Made by a program: the position numbers and the translations under genes
The notes under the pieces: generated by a model
Seen by the model: only the letters and a program-made list of their open reading frames with translations
Told to the model about the DNA's origin: nothing
Database searches by the model: none
Virus record (IMG/VR): IMGVR_UViG_3300032323_001293
Location: 1-42,896 of that record
Length of the DNA: 42,896 nt
Source of the DNA: a virus
Reading direction: 5' to 3' (one strand)
Shown here: positions 25,601-33,094 of the stretch, piece by piece
Position numbering within the stretch: position 1 is the stretch's first letter
Layout of the letters: the number at the start of each line of letters is the position of its first letter

Positions 25601-28600
25601 GCCGACAACATTGGCAAAGGCGAAGCGCTTGGCGTGTTACTGCACGAAGTTGGTGTTCACGTTGGCTTCCGCAACCTGTTCAACAAAGCGCAGTACGCAC
25701 GTCTGGTGTCTGCTGTAAAAGGCTGGGCAAACCGCACCGACAACTCTTTGGAAGCGCGTATTGCCAAACGCGCAGTTGCACGGGTCGAGGCAGCCGAAAC
25801 CACAGCCGCTCAGTACGACGATGAGCTGTTGGCATACACCGTGGAAGAGGCCATCAAGGCCGGAGTCAACCCTGACGCGCTGCAAGGCGGCAGCCCAATC
25901 CGCAACTGGCTGAAAGCTGTAATGGATGTATTGCGTAACGCGCTGTCCAAGTACGGCATCAATACCAAAAAGCTGACGACTGGCGACCTTGTCAACATGG
26001 CGTATGGCGCAGCTCAGTTGGAGTTGCGTGGCACATGGCACGGTAGCGACGCCGAGTTCACAGCTTTCAACACCAAGTATGCTGGGGCCGGGGAAGGTGC
26101 CTTTGATCTGCGTTTTGAAGCAGAAAAGTCGCTAGGCGTAGGGCCATACACAACACCTAACAAAGAGTACGCAGAGTACTACCAGCACGCAGTGCCGTTT
26201 GGTAAAGCGGCCAACGAGTCTGGCTACGGCAATCAGACGTATCAAGACTACCGCGCTTTTGACGAAATGTTTATGACAACGCCCAACGACGCCTTGTCTA
26301 CGGCGTATGTGCAGACTAAATTTGAGTCACGTATTCTTACAGCCTATCTAAGGGGTGTGAGTGAAGGGCAGTCGCTTGACCCTGCAAAAAACAAAAACGC
26401 ACGGGAAATGCTGGACCGTTTGCAAAAAGGTGCGCGTGATGCCAAAGAGCAAAAAGCGGTAGTCACGTTGTCGTTGGAAAAAATTAAGGCGCTCAAAGAG
26501 TATCCGGCAAAAGGCAATCTGTACCGCACCCTTGATGACATCCCTCGTTCTCGCATCTACTCCGTAAACTCAAACTTTAAGTTTGGCGAACGTCCTGCAA
26601 TGGATGCGTTGCTTCAAAAATACGGCAGAGACTGGGTAAAAAGCGAGGCCAAAGAAACAGGCTCATACCCCGCCAACATTGTGTTTTTTGACATGCGGGA
26701 AAAAGTTGGCATTAAAAAAACCACGCAGATTCTAAAAGCCGCCGGAATTGATGCGATTGAACAAAACAACGAGCGCGGTAAATACGTTGAGCGTGCTTAC
26801 ATTGACCAAGCGCCAGAGATTCTTGCCATAAACCTTAAGCCTGTTGGCCCGGCCACAGGCAAAGGGCGTCCCGGTTCTGGCAGTTTGCTGTTCTCTCGCG
26901 GAGCACCTGCCGACGCATTGGAAGCGTTGTCGAAAAAAATCATTGCACAACCCAAGACGCTCAAGGAAAAGCTGGGCAACAACCTTGCGCTGCAAGCTGA
27001 GATGCAGGCCGTGGATATGCGGGCTGGTTTGCGTGACGTACTCAAGTTTGGCGACGACACCCTGTTTACACAGGCCATGTACCACGTGCGCAAGGCTGAG
27101 CAGAAGATGGCGCAGATGTTCACCGTGATGAACAGCGGCCCGCTGGTGGCATACAGAGACGAGAAAGGGCTTGTCGGCTACCGCAGCTCCAACCAGAACA
27201 GCGCTCGGGAAGTGTTCGACGCTATCGCGGACGTTCCCATTGACGACCCGCAACTTAAGACAGACCTCACACAGGCGTACTTGGTCGCAGTTCGTGCCAA
27301 CAACAAGGGCTTGCCCAAGCTGGACTTGGGTGCGATGAAGCTGGAGCAATCGGAATTGGACGCTGCCTTGGCTGCCGCCAATGCCAACAAGCCATTGAAA
27401 GATGCGCTGGAGAATGTGCGCCGCAAGTACAGCGCGTACAACAAGGGCATGATCGAGTTCCTTGCCAGCACCGGGCGCATCTCCAAAAAAGAAGCAGCTG
27501 AATTGCTCAAGGAAGGCGACTACGTTCCCTTCTACCGCGTGGATGAAGACGGCAAAGCTGCTCTGGTCTTCAACAACAACGTCACGTTCAACGTGGGCGA
27601 CATCCGCCGCCAGCCATACCTCGAAGAACTCAAGGGTGGTGAGACCAAACTGTTGCCCCTGAACGAAGCCATCCAGCGTAACACTTTGCTGCTGACAGAC
27701 ATGGCGCTGACCAACAATGCCACCAAGAGTGTCGCCTACGGTCTGCAAGCACTGGGCAAAGGTAAGGGTCCTGTTGACCCCAAGACAGGCAAGCCTTCAA
27801 ACTTGATGGCCATCAAGAAAGGGTTTGGAAAAGATGACGCCCGTGTTGTGCGCTTCTACCAAGAGCCGGACCCAAATGATCCGAAAGACGACGGCAAGCG
27901 CCACATCGTGGTCGATACAAAGGGTACGCTTGCTGAAGGTATTCCTGCTGAATTGGTGGTGCAGAGCTTGGAAGGCGCAAGCCTTGCGCTGCCCGGTTTC
28001 TTGCAATTAGGCGGTGCTGCTGCCGACTTGCTGCGTGCTGGTGTGACCCGTACCCCGCTGTACATTGCACGCAAGCTGATCCGCGAACCTATGGCAGCTT
28101 CCTTCACGGGCGGTCTGAACACCAACACGTTCTCCTCTGTCTTCAAGGCGGGCGCTGAATTCTTGCGTATGAGCACTGGCAGCAGCGACGCACAGGCCAA
28201 GCTGATTGAGAAGGGTTTGATCCAGTCCAACATCTTCGCAGGCGACATGTCTGACATGAAGAAGATGGCGCTCCAGCTTGCCAGCGGCAAAGACCAGAGC
28301 GTGTGGGAAAAAGTGTTTGCTGCAGCTGACCGCTACGCGATGCGTGCTGACGCCGCCACACTGGCGCTGGTGCTCAAGAACGCCGAAGCCAACGGGTTGT
28401 CAGAGGTCGAGGCCGACATGATGACCATGGAGTCGATGAACTTCTACAAGCGCGGTCTGTCGCCCACACTGCAGTACGCCAGCCGCTTGATTCCGTTCTT
28501 CAACGCGCAGATTCAGGGTCTGAACGTGTTGATCAAAGCTGCACGCGGCAACATGCCGTTTGAGGAACAGCAGGAGATCAAACGCAAGTTCTTCAACAAC

Positions 28601-29536
28601 GCGCTGCTGTTGACTGCCACAGGTCTAGTGTACGCCATGGCCATGGAAGACGACGAGACCTTCCGCAACGCACGCCCACGGGACAAGTACTCCAACTTCT
28701 TCATGCCCATCCCCGGCGTGGAGGAACCACTGAAGCTGCCAATCCCGTTTGAAGCAGGTTACTTCTTCTCGCTGGCCGTGGCGGCAGTGGACAGTATGCG
28801 TGCCGAGACCGATGGTAAGGCGCAGTGGCAAGCGATCCGTGACTTGTTCTTGGGCTCTATCCCCGGCTACTCATCCATGGGTATGCCGCAGATCGTCAAG
28901 CCCGCGCTTGAGGTGTGGTCCAACAAGAACTTCTTGACAGGCGGCAACGTGGAATCTCTGCGCCTACAAGGACTTGACCCAGAAGAGCGATACCTTGCCA
29001 CAACTACGGAGCTGGCCAAGCAGATGAGCAAGGCCGTGCCGCTCTTGTCACCCATCCAGATCGAGCACCTTGTGCGCGGTTACTTGGGCGTGCTGCCTCT
29101 GGCTGCCGCTGCGGGAGCCAACAGTCTGTTTGAGCGCGAGGGTAAGGGAGAAAAGCCTGCGGGCCGGGCGTCTGACCTGCCGCTGGTGGGCGCAACCTTC
29201 CAGAAGAAATACGGCGGCGCAGATGCCGACGTGGTGTTCCGCGAAGCAGAGGAAGCCATGACCGCCCGCAGCACGCTCAACAAGATGTTGAGCGAAGGCC
29301 GCAGAGAAGAAGCAGCGGAGTACCGCGACAAGCACCGCGTCGAGCTGGCCATGGCTTCTGCCGCAGGGCAGTACCGTCAAGTGATCGGACGCATCAACGC
29401 AGACATTCGCCGCACTCAAGAGCGAAACGACCTGACGCCAGAAGAAAAGCGCCTACGCTTGGATGAACTGGACAAGGCCAGACAGAACCGGGCTGAAGCG
29501 TTCCTCAAAATGCAGCGGGCAATTGAGGCGAGGTAA
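19640..29536 (+). CDS. Giant 3298-residue polyvalent virion protein (metallopeptidase + ADP-ribosyltransferase-like)
   Basis: About 360 kDa in one uninterrupted frame; its ribosome-binding site is weak (TTTGAG). Residues 1-40 hold 'LPDGTTVAIREGETPAQTWERAQRMYPEAFG', a short module at the start of many phage ejected proteins. About 118-155 and 265-290 are Gly/Ala-rich hydrophobic segments. Residues about 300-1880 are mostly charged coiled coil. H2002-E-V-G-V-H2007 is a zinc metallopeptidase motif of the polyvalent-protein type. From H2134 (WHGSDAEFTAFN, then GAGEGAFDLRF) comes an ADP-ribosyltransferase-like domain. FSRGAPAD occurs at 1912-1919 and 2418-2425, bracketing these two. Residues about 2440-3280 contain 'GDYVPFYRV' and 'LYIARKLIREPMAASF', resembling LPD38-type C-terminal domains. 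It is probably packaged and injected; host target unknown. Confidence 0.85.
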   Translation: MAKALPLPDGTTVAIREGETPAQTWERAQRMYPEAFGFDKETEEGPKQDTKGFKAAASAGFTRLGGEFELLKGKVGAQSEAEAQQKYEAAQRRAQERFTPTEEGWSEAPWQKFKETLGGSVPYMAAPAAAGLAALALPVSAPVAVGAGLLGAGAVSTGQFTGSNLARQVETGKSLEEASGAAAFGAAIPQALIDTAAMALLPGVGKLFGSVGSKLTTEQAKAIANQTLSKTAMDYTAKTGMAMGREGLTEVVQQSLERLQAGLNIADPEAREEYIESFIGGAVLGGAIAPVGRAIERSGAKTQAARAERDERNAAAKVAAEQERITAEKEEAERQTPEYALRIVNEQNALEQEKIALQQQVRKIAKDSPTEAEDKAFNKEIQAQLNANAAARNERASEVSRVKQSGLYQQALEQERVAGLTPEEYALEQARPVSDRAVKAAEPDLEGYYEQQILVPSEERRKAEEADRARAAAVPAAYAAERMELARAQMYEPSGQDYVDYLLQDPYKAGLVIETKTPLPGLTSSESSLIRKEAAKRLKAMSKEELAARQAELQGQQVSAEPANPMAAFMEQSDALDVDRRQGLTDADIAFAERQAAMPTTTITQGELFGGAEQRVNMPQTGTPVDINAQIAELEKQLDVAKSYGAPDSATRPSDREGRRANRERVSYLIEQIKDLKARQAKIEAGAPMGGDTDAVRAYIAAGTPERAPNQTVEDWYASLPENAGTMSALPEQEKARREAADARTAAAQDVILNRQQDRREAVIGNLLKEIQAVRGRLKPETITQITRDVDAILNKPEDSDAALRALDDLSARWRAGTQRGKFGAAVPTPTQTSEDMLRTQMDRVFAQNDQSTRTERREKYGPQDMALLRQIADNFKAFSASPERRNMAGEWLNRLTTTGRSSPEMSRDLQNELVRLEQGKRSETEKGRTAVQGELDAELMPEAVAPQSETRVVKGKVQYVSPEDVGPLQGSAAERYAPIQKGVIFDTPEELDRYLASDYLKEARENQGLARETVSRLSRQVTEYETKIADTQKQIDALQERRSELQTVQVSERRAADKIIADTEVQLANLLTQLADDLGSIRMAYEQAELNLAAAEARSEETSRLIANNIASFEYMDNKVVRAAEATVAAKAELRKARNKLGSLEEKRPAIDEAQRKVIDALQRQRNPLLYEMQEKMQDLQKRQSLARVTQPRTVERLQKEIDALEDLMDMQRDNPYVPSSAMVTFLNNDLQLQMDAMQDRQKIGAAKRSVIHFKKKLDKAAADLKVDISTHPEVKALREQIGIVKERGTDALRGVEGELALLDSEIEKAQLAQQAAQRQADNIEDQIIKAGEERTFAGQLAAGTPDTRSALDRAEALAKDKQKLEEFQGRTERLAALPGQRIDFSKRQEMLQMVNAATEDFAQLDADIEALREGVEELQVRDHFMHEEMLDLQDQAKSFRGPRKNSKAGKEHFAKMEEHKKKMEENNKRIQSLRDSITQYEKTRATKQAALAKAERATSSDPEIYQEITKSIDARMDKLDKTIAGKQAAVVKADAAILEMARDIKAKADEGKTAPEKLAKMRERLKVLKASQADRKKHLKEYTKERDVLKARRSNRLGITRTDVLTGKNVAGGRGKKATLTEQELMDAEIDRVQELARAQERKAEMDKGMAALQKAKEPKTEAKKTERADRIAKLQADINKQQKLIDSLQPKTVGAVSQATKIESSAPAKLRAGTAETKAQPGVSRRPIVETRTVALPTTKQAIKDANAFAAKIAAAKTKDQRTKLVAEQNEATLADIEDALYNNVERQEQRILALEQEREQLKGAKGPAAVARFDEINRALQGGRTADGNVVTKTFYDYLALAKKKLADFEAALAEAETPGITEAEAKEDAERAEYGAAITKLGEVKGGTGVSNFDMGVSTDNSTGFEFSRGAPADGGQTVAALEKALDKVVGDPGVAGKRIKIFQSVSDLFNDPAYKYDYDGADIPADAKAFVNPKNGQVFMFADNIGKGEALGVLLHEVGVHVGFRNLFNKAQYARLVSAVKGWANRTDNSLEARIAKRAVARVEAAETTAAQYDDELLAYTVEEAIKAGVNPDALQGGSPIRNWLKAVMDVLRNALSKYGINTKKLTTGDLVNMAYGAAQLELRGTWHGSDAEFTAFNTKYAGAGEGAFDLRFEAEKSLGVGPYTTPNKEYAEYYQHAVPFGKAANESGYGNQTYQDYRAFDEMFMTTPNDALSTAYVQTKFESRILTAYLRGVSEGQSLDPAKNKNAREMLDRLQKGARDAKEQKAVVTLSLEKIKALKEYPAKGNLYRTLDDIPRSRIYSVNSNFKFGERPAMDALLQKYGRDWVKSEAKETGSYPANIVFFDMREKVGIKKTTQILKAAGIDAIEQNNERGKYVERAYIDQAPEILAINLKPVGPATGKGRPGSGSLLFSRGAPADALEALSKKIIAQPKTLKEKLGNNLALQAEMQAVDMRAGLRDVLKFGDDTLFTQAMYHVRKAEQKMAQMFTVMNSGPLVAYRDEKGLVGYRSSNQNSAREVFDAIADVPIDDPQLKTDLTQAYLVAVRANNKGLPKLDLGAMKLEQSELDAALAAANANKPLKDALENVRRKYSAYNKGMIEFLASTGRISKKEAAELLKEGDYVPFYRVDEDGKAALVFNNNVTFNVGDIRRQPYLEELKGGETKLLPLNEAIQRNTLLLTDMALTNNATKSVAYGLQALGKGKGPVDPKTGKPSNLMAIKKGFGKDDARVVRFYQEPDPNDPKDDGKRHIVVDTKGTLAEGIPAELVVQSLEGASLALPGFLQLGGAAADLLRAGVTRTPLYIARKLIREPMAASFTGGLNTNTFSSVFKAGAEFLRMSTGSSDAQAKLIEKGLIQSNIFAGDMSDMKKMALQLASGKDQSVWEKVFAAADRYAMRADAATLALVLKNAEANGLSEVEADMMTMESMNFYKRGLSPTLQYASRLIPFFNAQIQGLNVLIKAARGNMPFEEQQEIKRKFFNNALLLTATGLVYAMAMEDDETFRNARPRDKYSNFFMPIPGVEEPLKLPIPFEAGYFFSLAVAAVDSMRAETDGKAQWQAIRDLFLGSIPGYSSMGMPQIVKPALEVWSNKNFLTGGNVESLRLQGLDPEERYLATTTELAKQMSKAVPLLSPIQIEHLVRGYLGVLPLAAAAGANSLFEREGKGEKPAGRASDLPLVGATFQKKYGGADADVVFREAEEAMTARSTLNKMLSEGRREEAAEYRDKHRVELAMASAAGQYRQVIGRINADIRRTQERNDLTPEEKRLRLDELDKARQNRAEAFLKMQRAIEAR

Positions 29537-29539
29537 GGA

Positions 29540-29731
29540 TCAGGGCTGCTGGGGAGGGCGGTAAAACCAAACCCCCAGCAACCCGTCCTTGATAACCGGA
29601 GTGGCTTTCAGCCGCATGCGCTGAGCCACCGCCGCACGGAGCCCGTGCTCTCGGGCTTTCTCCGTGTCGATTGCCGGGACAAAGAACCCCTCACCCGGCT
29701 TCAGGCTGGACCAAGGGTAGTTCAACTTCAT
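29540..29731 (-). CDS. Small conserved-looking phage protein (63 aa)
   Basis: Last gene of the minus-strand arm. The ATG at 29731 (a TTG at 29734 is also in frame) lies inside the 3' end of the primase-helicase gene, a 41-base overlap, with AAGGG upstream. The product 'MKLNYPWSSLKPGEGFFVP' continues to 'REHGLRAAVAQRMRLKA' and 'GLLGVWFYRPPQQP'. It has a compact alpha/beta character without Cys or membrane segments. This kind of protein is seen near replication genes in other phages; its function is unknown. Its stop lies three bases from the stop of the convergent giant gene. Confidence 0.7.
   Translation of the reverse strand: MKLNYPWSSLKPGEGFFVPAIDTEKAREHGLRAAVAQRMRLKATPVIKDGLLGVWFYRPPQQP
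29547..29580. terminator. Stem-loop at the convergent gene junction
   Basis: TGCTGGGG (29547-29554) pairs perfectly with CCCCAGCA (29573-29580), eight base pairs, with an inner GGT/ACC pairing (29560-29562 with 29566-29568) in the loop. It begins ten bases after the plus-strand stop and lies inside the last codons of the minus-strand gene. No T-run follows on either strand, so it may work as a weak bidirectional or Rho-assisted terminator or as an RNA-stability element. Confidence 0.5.
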
Positions 29732-32651
29732 CAATGTCGTCCGCCCTTCGGCTGATGTGCATCACGTTGACCCGCATGTTGGGGCCGTTGGTTTTGGCCA
29801 ACATGTCTTTTTTCACGTAGCCGACGTGCCAGCCCACCTTCGACTCAAGCTGCTTCTTGAAGTCGGCGTAGCCAAAGCTCATTGAAACGCAGTGCTGCTT
29901 GAGCAGTTGCTCCTCAATGAAGTACTCGACAAAGCCTGCCTGCAACGTGTTGTGCTCGATGCGGCCCAGCACCTTGCTGCGCGTGATCGACTTCTCCACA
30001 GTGTCCCCGTTGCCCCACGCAGTGAGGACGCGCTTGTCGTCGGTCTTCCACAGCACCACGAAGCTGCCGTAGTTGTCCCGCGTGTAGGCGTTGAGCACGT
30101 CTTCTGCCGTGCGCACGTTGCGCCGCAAAACGCCGCGAGCGTTCTTGACCAACTCCTTGAGTGCGTCGAGCACGCCTTGAACCGGGATGCTCAGCAGGTT
30201 GGCGTATTTGGGGCCGGTCAGGATCGCCGCCGTCAGGATGTTGGTGCACCCGGCATGCCAGTAGCGCTCGTCATCCACGAACTCGAACTCTTTCTTGACC
30301 CGCTCGTGCGTGCGCCGCCACATCTCCGCGCAAACTTCTTGGTTCTTGACCATCCACCGAACCCACGCTTCGCCCGCCACACCGTAGTTGCCTTTGATGT
30401 GCTTGAGCACCTCTCGGTCTTCGTCAGTCCATTTGAGTGCTTGGTTTGGGGTCCACTCCAACATGCGCAGCAGCTCGCCGTTGGAGCTGTGCTTGCGTGC
30501 GCCTGACATGTAGTCGGTCAAGTGCGTGTTGGATGTCATCGTGCAAGTCAACTTCCAGATGCTGTTGTTGACACGTTCCTTGTTGGAGCCGGACTCCATG
30601 CGCTCCTTGCCTTGGCCTTCTGTCAGGTCGAAGATGAAGGTCGGTGCCCATTCCAGATCGCCCCGGGCTTTGCTTGTGATCTCGTCGATCAGCAACGGAA
30701 GGCTGTTGAGCAGGCCAGCGCGTTGTTGCATGGCCACGGGGGATGTGCCTTTGCCAGTACGGTATCGAATGGGGTGCCCCCAGACACCTGCTTTGACGCT
30801 CAGCGCAAGCGACTTACCTGTGCCCGACTCCGTGGAGCCAATATGCCAGACAAAGCCTTCGTGCTCCGAGAAGCGCATCAAAGGGCAACCAAAACTGTCG
30901 AGGCACATGGCCAGCATGGTGTGCATCTTGCGCTTGGCCATCAAGTCCCAGACTTTTCGCCAGTTCTCCAACGTGCCGTGGCTGCCCGTGCGCTCGTTGA
31001 TGTTCTCCAGTCCGGGCATCGGCACCGTGATCTCTCGGCCGTCAGCCGCAAACACGCGGTAGTTGTAGACGAACGATCCGTCCTTCTGCCATCCGCATTG
31101 CAGCGGAATGTCCACCGCCTTCTTGGACAGGGATGCGTCTTCCACACAGGCGCGCACGTAATCGAACAGGTTCTGGTCATTGCCCTTGCCGTAACTGGCA
31201 ATGATGTTCTGCCCTGCCAAGAACTTCACAGTTTCTTCCTTGGACACCACGTGCCTGCTGGGCATGGTCACGTTTTTGGCCCCCATGGGGTGCAGCGCCA
31301 CAAGATGCACGACGTAGTCATTCTCTTGCTTGAGCATGTCAACGACAAACATGTCGTACGCAAGAATCTGAACCTGCTTGATGAACTTCTTGCCCTCGCC
31401 GTCCTTGTCCTCGCGGTCGCAGTAGACACCGCCGTGCGTGCCGTAGCTGAACCCACGCGGTGCCTTGGGACGGCGAACCTTTTGGTGGGGCGAGTCCTCC
31501 CCCATGTCAATGTCGGACGGCTCGTCCGGGGCATCGAACATCAAGTCCACATCGTCTGGTACGTTGGGGGCTTCGTAGTCCACCACAACGTCTTTCTCAG
31601 TGTTGTCAGTCTTGATCTCGCGCCCAAGCGCCAAGGGGTTGGTGATCTTGCCAAAGTGGGGGCAGCTGTTGCACAGCCCCGGGTTCTCGCCGTCCATCTT
31701 CGTGCATGGGTACGGCCCTTTGATCTCGGCCAGCTTCTGGCGCATGCGCTCGGCAGGGTAGGGGTGCAGGTCGCTCAACCACTTGGACCAGTCTTCGCCG
31801 TCCTCACAGACCTTGGTCCATGAAAGCAGCCCGCGCCAGATCGGCTCAAGGCCGTCTTCCTTGGGGTGGGCGATGTAGTTGGCCAACTGTGCGCAGCCGA
31901 CGCCAGCTTCTGTGCGAGCGTGGATGTTCTCAAAAAGCGTCACGCTGTTTTGCATGAGCTTGACTTGCGTTGCGTTGGGCTCACGCTTGAGTCGGCGTCC
32001 GGGGATGGCCTCGAACTTTGGTGCTTGCATTTCAGGCACCAGAATGTCATTGATGAGTGTTCCCACTGCCTCCAGCGAGAAAATGTCCCCTGTGCTCATG
32101 AGCTTCACAGGGCGGGGTGTGTCGTACTTCTTCTTAAAGTTGGTTGTGCCCGGCACGCGCAGCACACGGGCTGCGTCTGCTGTCACCGTCATGTCGATGC
32201 GCAGGTCTTCTTGCTTGCACAGCCGCTTGAAGTTCTCAGCAACAGGTTTCCAAGAGGCAATGTCGACCTCTTTATCCAGCGGCCAGTAGCAGTGCAACCC
32301 ACCGCCCGAACCCACTATCCACGGGGTGCCCAGCGCGGCCAAGCCTGTCTTGTCCAAAAATGCGCTGAGCGCCAGCGCCGCATCTTTCTTAGACGCATAC
32401 CCGTCCATGTCAACAAACAAGGCCTTCACGAACTGTGCGTTGTCGGCCAAGCGTGAGCCGGATTTCTCGAACGTGGCCAGCGCGAAGTAGACGTCCTTGT
32501 TTGCGCCGTGCCACTTGTTTATGGCGGGGTCGAGCCCCTCGATGTCTTCAGCATACTTGTGCTCCTTCTTTGTTGTGCTCAATTCTGCCGCGCAGTAGTG
32601 CCCGTGACCCGGGGACGGCAGAACAGCCGCTAAGAACTCCAGCGGTGTCAT
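29691..32651 (-). CDS. Primase-helicase (AEP-type primase + DUF927-like ATPase)
   Basis: 986 residues. The N-terminal domain has the archaeo-eukaryotic primase pattern: D81-M-D83 (ALFVDMDGY), H120 in 'GSGGGLHCYWPL', D153 and R165-V-P-G-T-T-N171. A Cys-containing linker follows ('YPCTKMDGENPGLCNSCPHFG'). The C-terminal half is a DUF927-like NTPase: Walker A G605-STESGTGK-S614, Walker B 'LPLLIDEIT', then 'MTSNTHLTDYMSG'. It is expected to prime and unwind DNA for the phage polymerase. It sits near the end of the replication operon. No frameshift or loss of key residues is seen. Confidence 0.85.
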   Translation of the reverse strand: MTPLEFLAAVLPSPGHGHYCAAELSTTKKEHKYAEDIEGLDPAINKWHGANKDVYFALATFEKSGSRLADNAQFVKALFVDMDGYASKKDAALALSAFLDKTGLAALGTPWIVGSGGGLHCYWPLDKEVDIASWKPVAENFKRLCKQEDLRIDMTVTADAARVLRVPGTTNFKKKYDTPRPVKLMSTGDIFSLEAVGTLINDILVPEMQAPKFEAIPGRRLKREPNATQVKLMQNSVTLFENIHARTEAGVGCAQLANYIAHPKEDGLEPIWRGLLSWTKVCEDGEDWSKWLSDLHPYPAERMRQKLAEIKGPYPCTKMDGENPGLCNSCPHFGKITNPLALGREIKTDNTEKDVVVDYEAPNVPDDVDLMFDAPDEPSDIDMGEDSPHQKVRRPKAPRGFSYGTHGGVYCDREDKDGEGKKFIKQVQILAYDMFVVDMLKQENDYVVHLVALHPMGAKNVTMPSRHVVSKEETVKFLAGQNIIASYGKGNDQNLFDYVRACVEDASLSKKAVDIPLQCGWQKDGSFVYNYRVFAADGREITVPMPGLENINERTGSHGTLENWRKVWDLMAKRKMHTMLAMCLDSFGCPLMRFSEHEGFVWHIGSTESGTGKSLALSVKAGVWGHPIRYRTGKGTSPVAMQQRAGLLNSLPLLIDEITSKARGDLEWAPTFIFDLTEGQGKERMESGSNKERVNNSIWKLTCTMTSNTHLTDYMSGARKHSSNGELLRMLEWTPNQALKWTDEDREVLKHIKGNYGVAGEAWVRWMVKNQEVCAEMWRRTHERVKKEFEFVDDERYWHAGCTNILTAAILTGPKYANLLSIPVQGVLDALKELVKNARGVLRRNVRTAEDVLNAYTRDNYGSFVVLWKTDDKRVLTAWGNGDTVEKSITRSKVLGRIEHNTLQAGFVEYFIEEQLLKQHCVSMSFGYADFKKQLESKVGWHVGYVKKDMLAKTNGPNMRVNVMHISRRADDIDEVELPLVQPEAG

Positions 32652-32669
32652 AAAAATCCTTGGGTTGGG

Positions 32670-32810
32670 TTACTTGCCGTCGTCCAGCAGTGCGGCGAAG
32701 CGCTTGCAGATTTCCTCTACCCACGCTGGGGGCAGCTTGTCGTAGCCTGTGATGTACGCGTGGCGCAGCAGCTCTTCGTTGGTCAGCTGTTGTGGTCGAA
32801 TGCCTTGCAT
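32670..32810 (-). CDS. 46-residue protein of the replication operon
   Basis: Reads MQGIRPQQLTNEELLRHAYIT, continuing through GYDKLPPAWVEEICKRFAALL to DDGK. ATG at 32810 lies inside the end of the regulator gene (28-base overlap) with GAGAAAAGC upstream. The peptide is amphipathic and helical with a 'NEELLRHAY' helix and a second helix 'PAWVEEICKRFAALLDD'. The fit into the gap between two genes and the protein-like composition support it. It may be a small partner of the primase-helicase encoded just after it; function unknown. Confidence 0.65.
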   Translation of the reverse strand: MQGIRPQQLTNEELLRHAYITGYDKLPPAWVEEICKRFAALLDDGK

Positions 32811-33061
32811 GCTTTTCTCCATGCCTCCTCGGCCGTGCCGGAAGACTGCAAAATTTGAACGAGAGACGACACCGTTGGACGGTACGCCACGAAGACTTCG
32901 CCGCCGCTGAACCAGTTGTAGATCGTCTGACGGGACACCCCGGTCAGCTCAGAAATCTTGGTCACGGGGAAGTTGAGATACACGGCCCAGCGCCCGAGCT
33001 GGTTGCCCAGCGTCTTGGGGGCGCTCTGAACCGCGTCTTTGATTTGTTGGGAATATGCCAT
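32783..33061 (-). CDS. Cro/XRE-type helix-turn-helix regulator
   Basis: 92 residues. A helix-turn-helix lies at about residues 34-55 (KISELTGVSRQTIYNWFSGG), followed by 'TVSSLVQILQSSG'. The second helix 'SRQTIYNWF' is typical of Cro/XRE DNA-recognition helices. There is no clear Shine-Dalgarno site before the ATG; instead a six-pair hairpin with UUCG loop sits 11 bases upstream, so its translation may be low or controlled. It could repress early or late transcription. No operator can be assigned from the sequence alone. Confidence 0.8.
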   Translation of the reverse strand: MAYSQQIKDAVQSAPKTLGNQLGRWAVYLNFPVTKISELTGVSRQTIYNWFSGGEVFVAYRPTVSSLVQILQSSGTAEEAWRKACKAFDHNS

Positions 33062-33071
33062 GGTGGTAGAC

Positions 33072-33087
33072 GGGGGCCGAAGCCCCC
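33072..33087 (-). promoter_or_regulatory. GGGGGC-UUCG-GCCCCC hairpin before the regulator gene
   Basis: On the minus strand GGGGGC (33087-33082) and GCCCCC (33077-33072) form six G-C pairs closed by a C(UUCG)G tetraloop, one of the most stable RNA hairpins. It lies between the stop of the four-Cys protein gene and the ATG of the regulator. No T-run follows on the minus strand; on the plus strand TGTTTAATT follows. It probably marks an RNA 3' end or controls access to the regulator's start. Confidence 0.65.
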
Positions 33088-33094
33088 TGTTTAA

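Noticed and set aside
26732-27748. 338-codon open frame on the minus strand
   Set aside because: Antisense to the giant protein in a region where the plus frame is clearly coding.
19640-29536. N4-type virion RNA polymerase in the giant protein
   Set aside because: Size and position are similar to N4 gp50, but no RNA polymerase motifs are visible; recognisable parts are coiled coil, HExxH and ART-like regions.
30522-31823. 433-codon open frame on the plus strand
   Set aside because: It lies wholly antisense to the primase-helicase, has no ribosome-binding site or domain-like sequence and is explained by high-GC codon bias of the gene opposite.
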